Source: Streptomyces sp. I05A-00742
Lineage (GTDB): Bacteria > Actinomycetota > Actinomycetes > Streptomycetales > Streptomycetaceae
DNA: 64,000 bases
NCBI RefSeq assembly: GCF_013055795.1
Contig: NZ_JABETO010000021.1
Coordinates: forward strand, 40,032 to 104,031
Direction of reading: 5' to 3'
Shown: positions 1 through 8,125 of the stretch, one piece after another
Numbering within the stretch: position 1 is the stretch's first letter
Layout: every line of letters begins with the position of its first letter
Notes under the pieces: generated by a model
Seen by the model: the letters and a program-made list of their open reading frames with translations, nothing else
The model's database searches: none
What the model was told of the DNA's origin: nothing
Made by a program: the position numbers and the translations under genes

Positions 1-376
1 TCGGCCCCCCGTTCGCCAGCAGGGAGACGGCGAAGCCCACGACCAGCAGCCCCAGCGCCGCCGCCCAGTCGCGGACGGCGAGCAGCGTGCCGGCGGTGAC
101 CAGTGCCCAGCCGACGGGCAGCGTCAACAGCACGGTCCTGGTGCGCTGCGGGGGCGGCCCGGGGATCGAGGAGAAGAGGATCAGGGGCAGCGCGCCGAAC
201 ATGGCGAAGAGCGCCATGTCGGGCCGGCCGAAGGCGTAGGCGAGCGTGTAGAAGCCCGCACAGCCGGCCACGGTCACCCACGCGGCGCGCCGCAGCGCCG
301 CCGGTCCGCCCGGCCTGCGCAGGAGCCACCGGAGCGGTCCGCCCGTACCGGTGCGGGGGTCCGGTGCGCTGATCAC
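1..376 (-). CDS. FUSC/aromatic-acid-exporter-like membrane protein, N-terminal part (runs off the left edge)
   Basis: Reading leftwards from a GTG at 376 gives an open frame to the window edge. It has a basic N-terminal stretch of about 35 residues followed by hydrophobic segments, including one around FYTLAYAFGRPDMALFAMFG and two more further on. This layout, with an Arg/Pro-rich cytoplasmic start and closely spaced helices, resembles the first half of FUSC/YccS-type or aromatic-acid-exporter proteins, which sit in the inner membrane and are thought to export aromatic compounds. Only about 125 residues are present, so the family call is tentative. The start is the first GTG after an in-frame stop; no strong ribosome site is visible. 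Confidence 0.55.
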   Translation of the reverse strand, partial: MISAPDPRTGTGGPLRWLLRRPGGPAALRRAAWVTVAGCAGFYTLAYAFGRPDMALFAMFGALPLILFSSIPGPPPQRTRTVLLTLPVGWALVTAGTLLAVRDWAAALGLLVVGFAVSLLANGGP

Positions 377-471
377 ATGGCCACGCTAGGAGAACCGTCC
401 GCCGCCGCAACCGGTCGGGGGCCGAACGGCCGACGGCGGAACGCGCGCCGGCCGTTCGTCGGCCCGTCGGG

Positions 472-1020
472 TCAGGCCTGCGCGGCCGCCTTGCCGAACT
501 CCTCCACGAACGTGGCGCAGAACGCCGGGAGGTCGTCCGGCTTCCGGCTGGTGACCAGGGTGTTGGGGCCGCTGACACACACCTTGACCTGCTCGTCCAC
601 CCAGCTGCCGCCCGCGTTGCGGATGTCGGTGCGCAGGCTCGGCCACGACGTCAGGGTGCGGCGCCGCAGCACGTCCGCCTCGACCAGCGTCCACGGGGCG
701 TGGCAGATCGCGGCGACCGGTTGGCCCGCGTCGAAGAAGTCCTTGACGAACGCGACGGCGGCCTCGTCCATGCGCAGCGCGTCCGGGTTGGCCACCCCGC
801 CGGGGAGCACCAGCCCGTCGAAGTCCCGGGCGGTGACCTTCCTCACCACGTCGTCGACGGGGAAGGTGTCGCCCTTGTCGAGGTGGTGGAACGCCTGGAC
901 GCTGCCGGGCGCGGTGGACACGAGGCGGGGCGTGCCGCCCGCCCCCTCGACGGCCTTCCAGGGATCGGTGAGCTCGACCTGTTCGACGCCTTCCGGCGCC
1001 ATGAGAAACGCCACCTTCAT
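472..1020 (-). CDS. DJ-1/PfpI family protein (type 1 glutamine-amidotransferase-like)
   Basis: The 182-residue protein begins MKVAFLMAPEGVE and carries the nucleophile elbow AAICHAPW, with Cys106 and His107. It also has the GLVLPGG strand-loop typical of PfpI/YhbO-type DJ-1 proteins. Relatives act as stress-inducible proteases, deglycases or glyoxalases; which activity applies here cannot be read from the sequence. The start at 1020 is preferred over an in-frame ATG 39 bases upstream because AAGGAGG lies directly before it. It follows the baeRF gene by 35 bases on the same strand, so the two probably form a small stress operon. Confidence 0.85.
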   Translation of the reverse strand: MKVAFLMAPEGVEQVELTDPWKAVEGAGGTPRLVSTAPGSVQAFHHLDKGDTFPVDDVVRKVTARDFDGLVLPGGVANPDALRMDEAAVAFVKDFFDAGQPVAAICHAPWTLVEADVLRRRTLTSWPSLRTDIRNAGGSWVDEQVKVCVSGPNTLVTSRKPDDLPAFCATFVEEFGKAAAQA

Positions 1021-1055
1021 ACCGGTGCCTCCTTGAGTTCTGTTCGTGTCGTGCG

Positions 1056-2180
1056 TCACGGGTAGCGGCAGATGCCCCCGGTCCCCTGTGCGGGGGTACG
1101 GGGCTCGCCCGGTTCCAGCACCCGGACGTCGGCGCCGGTGAGCAGGGCGGCCCTGACCGCCACATCGGCGAGGCGCCCCTCGTACGGCTCTCCTCCGCCG
1201 TCCGGCGGCAGGTCCTCGCGCCGCTCGGCGAGCTCGGCCGGCGTGCTGCCGAACCAGGCGGTCCGCTGGTCCCGCGGGTCGTCGGTGACCGTCAGGGTCC
1301 CCACCCGGCCGACGGCGAGGGCGTCGAGCGTGGCGTTGACCCCTTCGACCGCGTGCCCGCCCGGCGCCAGCTCATGCTCCAGCTGCCGCAGGAGTTCCGC
1401 GGTCCTGGCGTGTCCGGCCCGGGACACCTCGGTCTCCGTGCGCGACGCGCGCACCCCCGCCGGGCCGTCCGCGCCGCGGCTTCCGCTGATGTGCCCGACC
1501 GTCACGTCACGGCGCACCCGGGCGGGCAGGTGCTTGGTCAGGTACTGCCGCGCCCGCACGTCGCCCGCCACCAGCAGCAGCGTGGCCGACACCTCGGCGA
1601 GGGCGCCGTCCAGGGCCTCGGCGACGGCCTTCGCGTTGTGCTCCCAGGAGTCCTCGGCGCGGTGCTGGAAGCGCATCTGGGGCAGGCCCGAACTGCGGAC
1701 GATCTCGTCGTCGGTCCCGGTGACCGTGCGTCGCCGGGGTTCGGTGGAGCCCTCGGCGTAGATCAGGAGGTCCGCGCCGGTGCGGTCGACGACCGCGACC
1801 ACGTGCGCGGGATGTTCCTGCCGCCACTCCAGGAGGGGCAACAGGTGCGGTACGGGGGCGACTTCGGCGAGATCGCCGTGGTGCCCGCCGGGCAGCTCGG
1901 CGACGTGGCGCACCTCGCCCCCGGCGGCGAAGGCGGCGAGGACGCCGGTGCCGGGCAGGGAATCCATGACGCGGGTGGTCAGGGCGTCGACGGTGGCCGC
2001 GTCGGCACCCTCCCGGGCCAGCCGGGCGGCCAGGTCGCGCCAGCGCGCCCCGGCCTCCTCCGCCCGCTCGGGACGTGCTTCGCGGTCGAAATAGACCGAG
2101 GCGAACGGGCCCGGTGCGGCCAGCAGATCGCGCAGGGTTCCCGTGTCGGTCCGGGTGGCATCCCGAGTGGCCATAGCCAT
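1056..2180 (-). CDS. baeRF / Vms1-Ankzf1-type peptidyl-tRNA hydrolase-like protein (Rv2629-like)
   Basis: About 374 residues. The N-terminal half matches the bacterial eRF1-like (baeRF) family that includes mycobacterial Rv2629: an early SVYFD motif, a central HVVAVVDRTGADLLIY strand, and a GDVRARQYL segment followed by the Glu/Ala-rich helix of the eRF1 domain 2/3 type. Proteins of this family have been linked to ribosome rescue and to hypoxia or stress regulons; direct function is uncertain. The start at 2180 (ATG GCT ATG) is chosen because GGAGGA lies about 7 bases upstream, whereas the earlier in-frame GTG at 2213 has no such site. It is the promoter-proximal gene of the pair with the PfpI protein. 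Confidence 0.7.
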   Translation of the reverse strand: MAMATRDATRTDTGTLRDLLAAPGPFASVYFDREARPERAEEAGARWRDLAARLAREGADAATVDALTTRVMDSLPGTGVLAAFAAGGEVRHVAELPGGHHGDLAEVAPVPHLLPLLEWRQEHPAHVVAVVDRTGADLLIYAEGSTEPRRRTVTGTDDEIVRSSGLPQMRFQHRAEDSWEHNAKAVAEALDGALAEVSATLLLVAGDVRARQYLTKHLPARVRRDVTVGHISGSRGADGPAGVRASRTETEVSRAGHARTAELLRQLEHELAPGGHAVEGVNATLDALAVGRVGTLTVTDDPRDQRTAWFGSTPAELAERREDLPPDGGGEPYEGRLADVAVRAALLTGADVRVLEPGEPRTPAQGTGGICRYP

Positions 2181-2581
2181 GTGGAGTCCTCCTCCCGGGC
2201 GGTTTCCGCCCACCCATCCAGGTGACCAGATGGGGCAGAACGGCGCACGCCGGGGCGCGTGCCCGGCAGTCGTACCCCGGCCGGTCGGTTACCTGTAGTG
2301 ACGGAATGAATGCGCTCTGGAATCATGGGAGTTGAGCGGGCCGAGGAGGGCCGGCGCCCCGAGGAGGGGAGGGCGCCCGGCGCGACTCGGCCCCTTGCCG
2401 TTCCCGCCGCCGCCCTCTCCCGCCAACCCATCCATCTCAAAGGAACGCTTGGGTTCAATAACGGAATTCATTATTCGACTTATGGATGGAATCCCGCTAG
2501 CGTCGTGAGTGGCCCAAGAACCCGTGACCACCGGTCCCTTGTGGCCCTTGCACGTCTCCTACCGATGGGCGGTGTCCTCCA
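2181..2581. other. Divergent intergenic region with an AT-rich nested inverted repeat
   Basis: This 400-base gap separates the minus-strand baeRF gene from the plus-strand EamA gene. I see no convincing gene in it. Its right half is unusually AT-rich and holds nested inverted repeats: an 8-bp arm pair CCATCCAT (2428-2435) and ATGGATGG (2482-2489), enclosing AATAA (2457-2461) and TTATT (2471-2475). The promoters of both flanking genes must lie here, but I could not assign convincing -35/-10 pairs. Confidence 0.45.
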
Positions 2582-3547
2582 ATGGCAGCCGAGCGCCGAA
2601 AGACGTCCCCCTGGGCGTTCATGGCCGCCACGGCGATCCTGTGGGGGTCGGCCTTCCCGGCGATCCGTGTCGCCCTGGACGGCTACTCACCGACGGCCAT
2701 CGCCGTCCTCCGCCTCGTGTGCGCCGTGGCCATCCTGGCCCCCTGTCTGCTCACCGGCCGGATCAGCCGGCTGCGCCGGGCGGACGCCCTGCGCATGGCG
2801 GGCTTCGGCCTCACCGGGATGACCGCCTACCAACTGCTGCTGTACGCGGGCGAGCGCCATGTCGAGGGCGGCACCGCCGCGATGCTGGTGGCCACGTCCC
2901 CCGTCTTCGCCACGCTCCTCGGCATGCTGGTGCTCAAGGAGCGGCCCGGGGCCCGGGGCGTCGTCGGGCTGCTCGTGGCGCTCGGCGGAGCCCTCGTCGT
3001 GGCCGTGGCCGGCGGCGCCGGCGGCGGATCGCACACCGGCATGGCGATGATCGTCCTCGCCGCGGCCGCCCAGGCGACGTCGTTCGTCCTGCAGAAGCCG
3101 CTGCTGCGCCGATACTCCGGCCTGGACTGCATCTTCTACGGCAGCCTCTTCGGCCTCCTGCCCCTGCTGTTCGCCGTCCCGGACGCCGTACGGCAGTCGG
3201 CCGGCGTCGGCTGGCAGCAGGGTGCGGCCGTCGGCTGGCTCGGACTCGGCTGCACCGTCCTCGCCTTCTGCACCTGGTCACGCGTGCTCCGGGCCGCCAC
3301 GGCCTCCACCAGCTCCCTCGTGCTCTACGCCGTGCCGGTCGCCGCCCTGGTCCTGGACGCCGCCCTCTTCGGCAACGTCCCCGCGCCGATGGCGGGCCTC
3401 GGCGGCCTGATCGTGCTGCTCGGCGTGGCCGTCGCCGCGATGCGCCGGACCCCCGCCCGGCGTGTGACGGCCGGCTCCGGTCCGGCCGCGGAGCGGCGTA
3501 CCGAGGGGGCGGACGACCGTCCCATGGCGGGCGCGGGCCGCCGCTAG
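2582..3547 (+). CDS. EamA/DMT-family transporter
   Basis: 321 residues with about ten hydrophobic helices arranged as two EamA repeats. The first starts near residue 13 (AATAILWGSAFPAIRVAL) and the second near residue 155 (GMAMIVLAAAAQATSFVLQK). Each begins with the small-residue/Trp pattern typical of the drug/metabolite transporter superfamily, and the protein has a hydrophilic C-terminal tail. It would export or import small metabolites across the cytoplasmic membrane; the substrate is unknown. The ribosome site before the ATG is weak. Its TAG stop and the stop of the convergent NUDIX gene share the same CTAG tetranucleotide. Confidence 0.88.
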   Translation: MAAERRKTSPWAFMAATAILWGSAFPAIRVALDGYSPTAIAVLRLVCAVAILAPCLLTGRISRLRRADALRMAGFGLTGMTAYQLLLYAGERHVEGGTAAMLVATSPVFATLLGMLVLKERPGARGVVGLLVALGGALVVAVAGGAGGGSHTGMAMIVLAAAAQATSFVLQKPLLRRYSGLDCIFYGSLFGLLPLLFAVPDAVRQSAGVGWQQGAAVGWLGLGCTVLAFCTWSRVLRAATASTSSLVLYAVPVAALVLDAALFGNVPAPMAGLGGLIVLLGVAVAAMRRTPARRVTAGSGPAAERRTEGADDRPMAGAGRR

Positions 3548-4107
3548 CCCCGACCGCCGTCCAGCAGGGGCCGCACCCGCGACAGGGTCTCCCGGACGTT
3601 CTCCTCGGCGACCGCGTCCTCCGCCTCCTCGGGCGTCATCCAGCGCAGCTCCGCCTCCGGATGCTCCGGCCGGGCGGCCTCCGGGGAGCCGGTCGCCAGG
3701 ACGAACCGCAGGTCGGCGTGTTCGTGCGCCGGCTCCCGGCCGGACGCGGGCACCGGCACGACCGTGAGGTGCGCGAGCCGCGCGTCCGGCCACGGCGCCA
3801 GGTCCGTCAGCGCCGTCTCCTCCCGCCCCTCCCGCAACGCGACGGCCAGCGGCTCGTGCTCCCCGGGGTCCCCGTGCCCGCCCACCAGCAGCCACGACCC
3901 GTGACGCCGGTGCCAACGGAGCAGCACCCGGCGGCTCTCCGGATGGACGATCACCGCGGTCGCGGTGACGTGCAGCGGGAGCGAGCGCTGCCAGGGGTCG
4001 TCGGAGGCCGTCACGAGGGCGCGTACCCGCTGGGTGTCGGCGCGTTCCCGCTCGTCGGCCGGGCGGTGATGGGTCACGGCGTCCAGGACGGACCGGGATG
4101 TGATCAT
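3544..4107 (-). CDS. NUDIX hydrolase
   Basis: About 187 residues. The Nudix signature is visible as GGHGDPGE followed by REGREET, with one extra residue in the seven-residue spacer of the canonical GX5EX7REUXEEXGU box. The REUXEE glutamates that bind the catalytic metal are retained. Such enzymes hydrolyse a nucleoside diphosphate linked to another group; the substrate cannot be told. The start at 4107 is chosen because AGGA precedes it at about 8 bases; an ATG at 4116 is possible. The gene is convergent with the EamA transporter and their last codons overlap by four bases. Confidence 0.87.
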   Translation of the reverse strand: MITSRSVLDAVTHHRPADERERADTQRVRALVTASDDPWQRSLPLHVTATAVIVHPESRRVLLRWHRRHGSWLLVGGHGDPGEHEPLAVALREGREETALTDLAPWPDARLAHLTVVPVPASGREPAHEHADLRFVLATGSPEAARPEHPEAELRWMTPEEAEDAVAEENVRETLSRVRPLLDGGRG

Positions 4108-4288
4108 GCGCGGCATCCTAGGAAGCGGCCGGCCGCGGCCCAATGGAATTTCCCGCCGGGCGCCCCGGCCCGTGCGCGAGAGGCACTCACGACCGGCACG
4201 GTCACCCCGCACCGGTCATGCGGGCGCTCAGGTGACGGTTGGCCGCGACCCGGCGGTGGGGTTCCTCCGGCCCGCACGCGAGGGGCGC

Positions 4289-5173
4289 TCACCCCACGGC
4301 CTGGTGGCACGCCTCGATCAGCGCCCGCAGCTCCGCCCGCGGCGGGTCCGGCCGCACCGCCAGGTACGCCCGCATGACCGGCGCCGGGTTCCGCAGCCGA
4401 CGGAAGACCACGCCCGGCACCGGCAGTTGGTCGGCGTGCGGCGCGTAGAAGACCGTCCACGACGGCTTTCCATGGCCGACGGACGCCAACGTGTCCTGGG
4501 CCGTGGTGAATTCCGGGCCGAGCACGGGGGTGAAACCCGCCTCCTCGCAGGAGCGCAGGACGAGGTCGTACAGCGCGGGGTTGCGCTCGCGGCGGGAGAG
4601 GCGCAGCGGGAGCCCGGCCAGCTCGGCCATGTCGATCGTGTCGCGCACCGCGAGGTCGTGCCGGGCGGGCAGGGCGACCATCACGTCGTCCTCCCACAGC
4701 GGCAGCAGCTCCAGCCCGGGGACCGTCCGGTCGCCGCGCAGCAGGGTCGCGTCCAGCTCGCCCGAGCGGACGCGTTTGAGCCGTTCGTCGGTGGCGGCGG
4801 TGACCAGTTCCAGCTGGGCCGGGGGAGCGAGCCGGGCGAAGCCGTCGAGGATCGCCTCCAGCCGGGCGCCCAGACCCGCGCTCGTACCGAGCCGCAGGGT
4901 GACCGCGCGCTCGGTGCGCAGTTCGTCGACGGCGGCCCGGGCGCGGTCCCGCGCGGCCAGCACCTCACGGGCGTGCGGCAGCAGCCGACGGCCCGCCTCC
5001 GTCAGCCCGACGGCCCGCGTCGTCCGGTCGAAGAGCGGCATCCCGAGGTCCCGCTCCAGCCGGCGCACCTGCTGGCTCACCGCCGACTGCACGATGTGCA
5101 GCCGCTCGGCGGCCCGCCCGAAGTGCAGCTCCTCCGCCACCGTCAGGAAGTACTCCAGCTGCCGGAGCTCCAT
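4289..5173 (-). CDS. LysR-family transcriptional regulator
   Basis: 294 residues starting MELRQLEYFLTVAEELHFG, the typical LysR N-terminus. The winged-helix HTH spans about residues 1-60 (recognition region VQSAVSQQVRRLERDLG), followed by a linker helix and a periplasmic-binding-protein-like effector domain. It faces the divergent alpha/beta hydrolase gene across 162 bases. That gap holds a 9-bp inverted repeat, as expected for a LysR activator controlling both itself and its neighbour. The effector is unknown; the two hydrolases are the likely regulon. Confidence 0.93.
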   Translation of the reverse strand: MELRQLEYFLTVAEELHFGRAAERLHIVQSAVSQQVRRLERDLGMPLFDRTTRAVGLTEAGRRLLPHAREVLAARDRARAAVDELRTERAVTLRLGTSAGLGARLEAILDGFARLAPPAQLELVTAATDERLKRVRSGELDATLLRGDRTVPGLELLPLWEDDVMVALPARHDLAVRDTIDMAELAGLPLRLSRRERNPALYDLVLRSCEEAGFTPVLGPEFTTAQDTLASVGHGKPSWTVFYAPHADQLPVPGVVFRRLRNPAPVMRAYLAVRPDPPRAELRALIEACHQAVG

Positions 5174-5194
5174 GCCTGCCCCCTCACCGACCAG

Positions 5195-5219
5195 CACTCA
5201 TCATCATCCGTGATGAGTG
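5195..5219. promoter_or_regulatory. Probable LysR operator (9-bp inverted repeat)
   Basis: CACTCATCA at 5195-5203 and TGATGAGTG at 5211-5219 form a perfect 9-bp inverted repeat with a 7-base spacer, 22 bases upstream of the LysR start. Position and dyad length fit the recognition site of a LysR-type regulator, which usually contains a T-N11-A core. Confidence 0.65.
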
Positions 5220-5335
5220 TAGGCGCGCTTCGCCCCTTGGTCGTCGGCGGGCGGCGCGATGGAGTGGGGATCACCGAAGGACCGGGCACCACCGCCCGTC
5301 CGACCGCGAGGAAACCGCGAGGAAAGGGATCCACC

Positions 5336-6118
5336 ATGGCGTACGCGAACGTCAACGGCACCACGCTCCACTACGAGGACGAGGGCACCGGACCGGCCCT
5401 GCTGTTCCTGCACGGCTGGGGCACCAGCGGACGGGTGTGGGGCGCCCAGCTCCCCGAGTTCGTCCCGGACCACCGCGTCGTGACCGTCGACTGGCGCGGC
5501 TGCGGCCGGTCCGACCGGCCCGCCGCGGGCAACGACATCGACGGCGTGGTCGCCGACGTCGTGGAGCTGATCGGCACCCTGGGGCTGGACCGGCCCGTGG
5601 TCGTCGGCTCGTCCATCGGCGCCGTCTTCGCCGTCGAGCTGGCGGTGCGCCACCCCGAACTGATCGCGGGGGCGGTCTCGGTGGACGGGTCGGCCCACTG
5701 GCCCCTGCTCGACCCGGCCGCCGTCGACCTCGTCGACGACCTCCGCACGAACCGTGCGGGCACGCTCGCGGGCTGGGTCCCCGGCTGGTTCGGGCCGGAC
5801 GCCTCTCCGCTGCTGGCCGACTGGACGATCCGGCAGATCCTGGACTCCGGGGTGTTCGTGGACGACCAGTTCCACCAGGCCCTCGCCCACGACCCGCGCC
5901 CGGCGCTGCCGGGCCTGCGGGTGCCGGTCCACTACATCCACGGCGAGCTCAGCCACACTCCCGTCGCGATCTCCCGGGAGTGCGCGGACCTGACCCCCGG
6001 CGGCGAACTCCGCGTCATCGCCGGTTCCGGCCATATGCCGCACCAGGAGAAGCCCGTCGCGTTCAACGAGGCGCTGCGGGGCCTGCTCGCCGCGGTGCGG
6101 GCCGGCGTCCCCGCGTAG
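5336..6118 (+). CDS. Alpha/beta hydrolase (first of a pair)
   Basis: 260 residues with a complete alpha/beta-hydrolase fold. Visible elements are the oxyanion HGWG at about residue 26, the nucleophile elbow GSSIG with Ser93, an acidic residue in the HGE segment, and the catalytic His in GSGHMPH at about 233. Likely a carboxylesterase or C-C hydrolase acting on a small metabolite. The start lies just after a purine-rich AGGAAAGGGA ribosome site. It is divergent from the LysR gene and 50 bases upstream of a second hydrolase, suggesting a LysR-controlled two-gene operon. Confidence 0.88.
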   Translation: MAYANVNGTTLHYEDEGTGPALLFLHGWGTSGRVWGAQLPEFVPDHRVVTVDWRGCGRSDRPAAGNDIDGVVADVVELIGTLGLDRPVVVGSSIGAVFAVELAVRHPELIAGAVSVDGSAHWPLLDPAAVDLVDDLRTNRAGTLAGWVPGWFGPDASPLLADWTIRQILDSGVFVDDQFHQALAHDPRPALPGLRVPVHYIHGELSHTPVAISRECADLTPGGELRVIAGSGHMPHQEKPVAFNEALRGLLAAVRAGVPA

Positions 6119-6168
6119 CGGAGCGCCGCACGGCCTTTCCCCAACTCCCGCACGACGAACGGACACCC

Positions 6169-7017
6169 ATGCCCACCACGACCGCATCCCTCTCCCACGG
6201 CGGGGCCGCCGTCGCCTACGACCTCACCGGCTCCGGCCCCGGCCTGGTCCTCGTCCACGGCACGGGGGCAACCAAGGAGCAGTGGCAGCCCCTGACCGGG
6301 GCCGTCGCCGACCGCTTCACCGTGGTGGCGCCCGATCTCTCCGGATCCGGTGCCACCACCGACCACGGTGGCCCCCTCACCGTCGCCGACCTCGCGGACG
6401 AGGTCCTCGCCGCCGCCGACGACGCCGGGCTCGGCACCTTCCACCTGGCCGGCCACTCGCTCGGCGCCGTCGTGGCCGCGTACCTGGCGGGGACGCACCC
6501 CGCCCGGGTCCGCTCACTGGCGCTGCACGCCGCGTGGGTGCGCACGGACACCCGCATGGCGGCGGAGTTCCGTTACTGGCTCGACCTGATGCGCACCGAC
6601 GCCCGGCACGGCACGGACCTGTTCGCCCGGATGCTGCCGCTGATGGCGTACGGCCCGCGGTACTGGGAGCGCACGGCCTCCAAGGGAGCAGGCGCCTACG
6701 AGTCCCTGGTCCGCGCGCTCACCGGGGCCATCGCCGCCGGCACCGACCGGCATACGGAGGTCGATCTCGCGGTCGACCTGCGCCCGCTGCTGGGCCTGAT
6801 CACCGCGCCCACCCTGGTACTGGCCAGTGCGCACGACCGGCTCATCGACGCCGGTCAGCAGAAGGCACTGCTGGCCGGCATCGCCGACAGCCGCTACGCG
6901 GAGATCGACGCCGGGCACGGCGCTCCCGGGGAGGACCCGGAGGGCTTCGCCGCGAAGCTCGCGGCCTTCCTCGACGAGCGCGTGGCCGCCGAGCGGGAGC
7001 CCGCGGGCCTCCGCTGA
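6169..7017 (+). CDS. Alpha/beta hydrolase (second of a pair)
   Basis: 282 residues. The oxyanion region HGTGAT, nucleophile elbow AGHSLGA (Ser97), acid in SAHDRL and C-terminal catalytic His in AGHGAPGE are all present. It is only distantly similar to the preceding hydrolase, so this is not a recent duplication. It probably shares the LysR-controlled promoter, being 50 bases downstream of the first gene. The substrate is unknown. The ribosome site is poor (GGACACCC), consistent with translation downstream in an operon. Confidence 0.88.
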   Translation: MPTTTASLSHGGAAVAYDLTGSGPGLVLVHGTGATKEQWQPLTGAVADRFTVVAPDLSGSGATTDHGGPLTVADLADEVLAAADDAGLGTFHLAGHSLGAVVAAYLAGTHPARVRSLALHAAWVRTDTRMAAEFRYWLDLMRTDARHGTDLFARMLPLMAYGPRYWERTASKGAGAYESLVRALTGAIAAGTDRHTEVDLAVDLRPLLGLITAPTLVLASAHDRLIDAGQQKALLAGIADSRYAEIDAGHGAPGEDPEGFAAKLAAFLDERVAAEREPAGLR

Positions 7018-7027
7018 CCGCCCGGGC

Positions 7028-7402
7028 TCAGACCTCCAGGTCGGCCTCTATGCGCTTGAGCTGGTGGCGGGCCATCGCCAGATTGGCCCGCTGGGAGTCC
7101 AGGACGAGGTAGAGGAAGAGCCCGCCGCCGCCGCGCCCGGTCAGCAGCCGGATCAGGTGGTACTGCGTGCCGAGGGTGATGAGGATGTCCTCGATGCGGT
7201 CCTGGAGGTTCAGCATCTCCATGGCCCGCAGCTTGGCCCGGACGACATCGGTGTTGGCCGCCGCGGCGACGTTGAGGTCGATGCCCTGCGACCCGCCCAG
7301 GGTGCCGAGCGCCATGCCGCTGCTGTAGTCGACGAGCGCGACGCCGATGGCTCCCTCGATGGAGTTCATCGCGTCCTTGAGTGCCATTTCGGTGTTGGCC
7401 AT
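7028..7402 (-). CDS. Roadblock/LC7-fold small protein
   Basis: 124 residues of the MglB/roadblock type: N-terminal helix, the strand GAIGVALVDYSSGMALG and a C-terminal long helix. Such proteins dimerise and modulate Ras-like small GTPases or kinases. In Streptomyces they usually sit in conservons with a sensor kinase, a DUF742 protein and a GTPase, but none of those partners is present here. It lies 61 bases downstream of a second roadblock gene on the same strand, so the pair is probably co-transcribed and may form a heterodimer. Confidence 0.75.
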   Translation of the reverse strand: MANTEMALKDAMNSIEGAIGVALVDYSSGMALGTLGGSQGIDLNVAAAANTDVVRAKLRAMEMLNLQDRIEDILITLGTQYHLIRLLTGRGGGGLFLYLVLDSQRANLAMARHQLKRIEADLEV

Positions 7403-7463
7403 GAGAGTTCCGCTTTCGGTCTCGGTAGGGATGCGGGGACGGCGGGCCCGGAGGGGTGGACCG

Positions 7464-7859
7464 TTACGCCTGTCGCTGCCGCTGGAGGGCGCCGTCGATC
7501 AGGGCGCCGAGGCGGGGGCAGGCCCGGCGGGCCTCGATGTTGAGCCGGCCGACGTTCGCGTCGGCGGTGGCCAGGAGCGTCAGAACACTGGCCGTTCCCG
7601 CCGCGTAGGTGGCCACATAGCCGAACTCGCCGTTGACCAGCAGCTCGCGGAAGCCCCCGTGGCCCACGGCGTCCGTCAGCCGGGCCCCCACGCCCAGCGC
7701 CGCGGCGGTCAGCGCGGCCACCCCGTCGGGTTCGGCGTTGGCGAGCAGATGGGCGATCACCAGTCCGTCCGTGCTCGCCACCATGGCGCCGGTCAGGTAC
7801 GGCACCCGCACCCGTAACTCCTGTAGTTCGGCGAGCACTTCGGGTGGTGCGGCGGTCAT
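7464..7859 (-). CDS. Roadblock/LC7 domain protein
   Basis: 131 residues with the roadblock core VPYLTGAMVASTDGLVIAH, a Gly/Ala-rich middle and the strand FGYVATYAAG that matches the CvnB/MglB family. The start at 7859 is supported by AAGGAGG six bases upstream; longer in-frame alternatives up to 7946 have no such site. It precedes a second, shorter roadblock protein. No GTPase or histidine kinase is adjacent, so this is an orphan pair rather than a full conservon. Confidence 0.82.
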   Translation of the reverse strand: MTAAPPEVLAELQELRVRVPYLTGAMVASTDGLVIAHLLANAEPDGVAALTAAALGVGARLTDAVGHGGFRELLVNGEFGYVATYAAGTASVLTLLATADANVGRLNIEARRACPRLGALIDGALQRQRQA

Positions 7860-7964
7860 CGACTGCCTCCTTCCGGTGAACTGCCTCAAGGCGCGCCTCA
7901 TCATGGGATCGGTGGAGTCGGGCGGGTGCACGGCACGGTCACACAATCCTCTCCCGCCCTCGGG

Positions 7965-8004
7965 CGATTACCAGTGGCGTGTCCGTTGCGACGGAAGGTA
8001 ATCG
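7965..8004. repeat. Inverted repeat with an inner dyad
   Basis: CGATTACC (7965-7972) and GGTAATCG (7997-8004) form an 8-bp inverted repeat. Inside it TCCGT and ACGGA form a second dyad, so the element could fold as an interrupted stem or act as an operator. It lies about 105 bases upstream of the roadblock start, between that gene and the 3' end of the Lrp gene. Its role is unknown. Confidence 0.4.
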
Positions 8005-8125
8005 AAAGGAGCGTCGTGGCGGGAGGGTTTCGGCATTTTCTTTCGGCACATTCATGGGCGGCGGGATGCCGGAAAGGGCCGGAAATCGACGTTTCGCTGG
8101 TCCGGACCATCCCGGTGCCCCGCGG

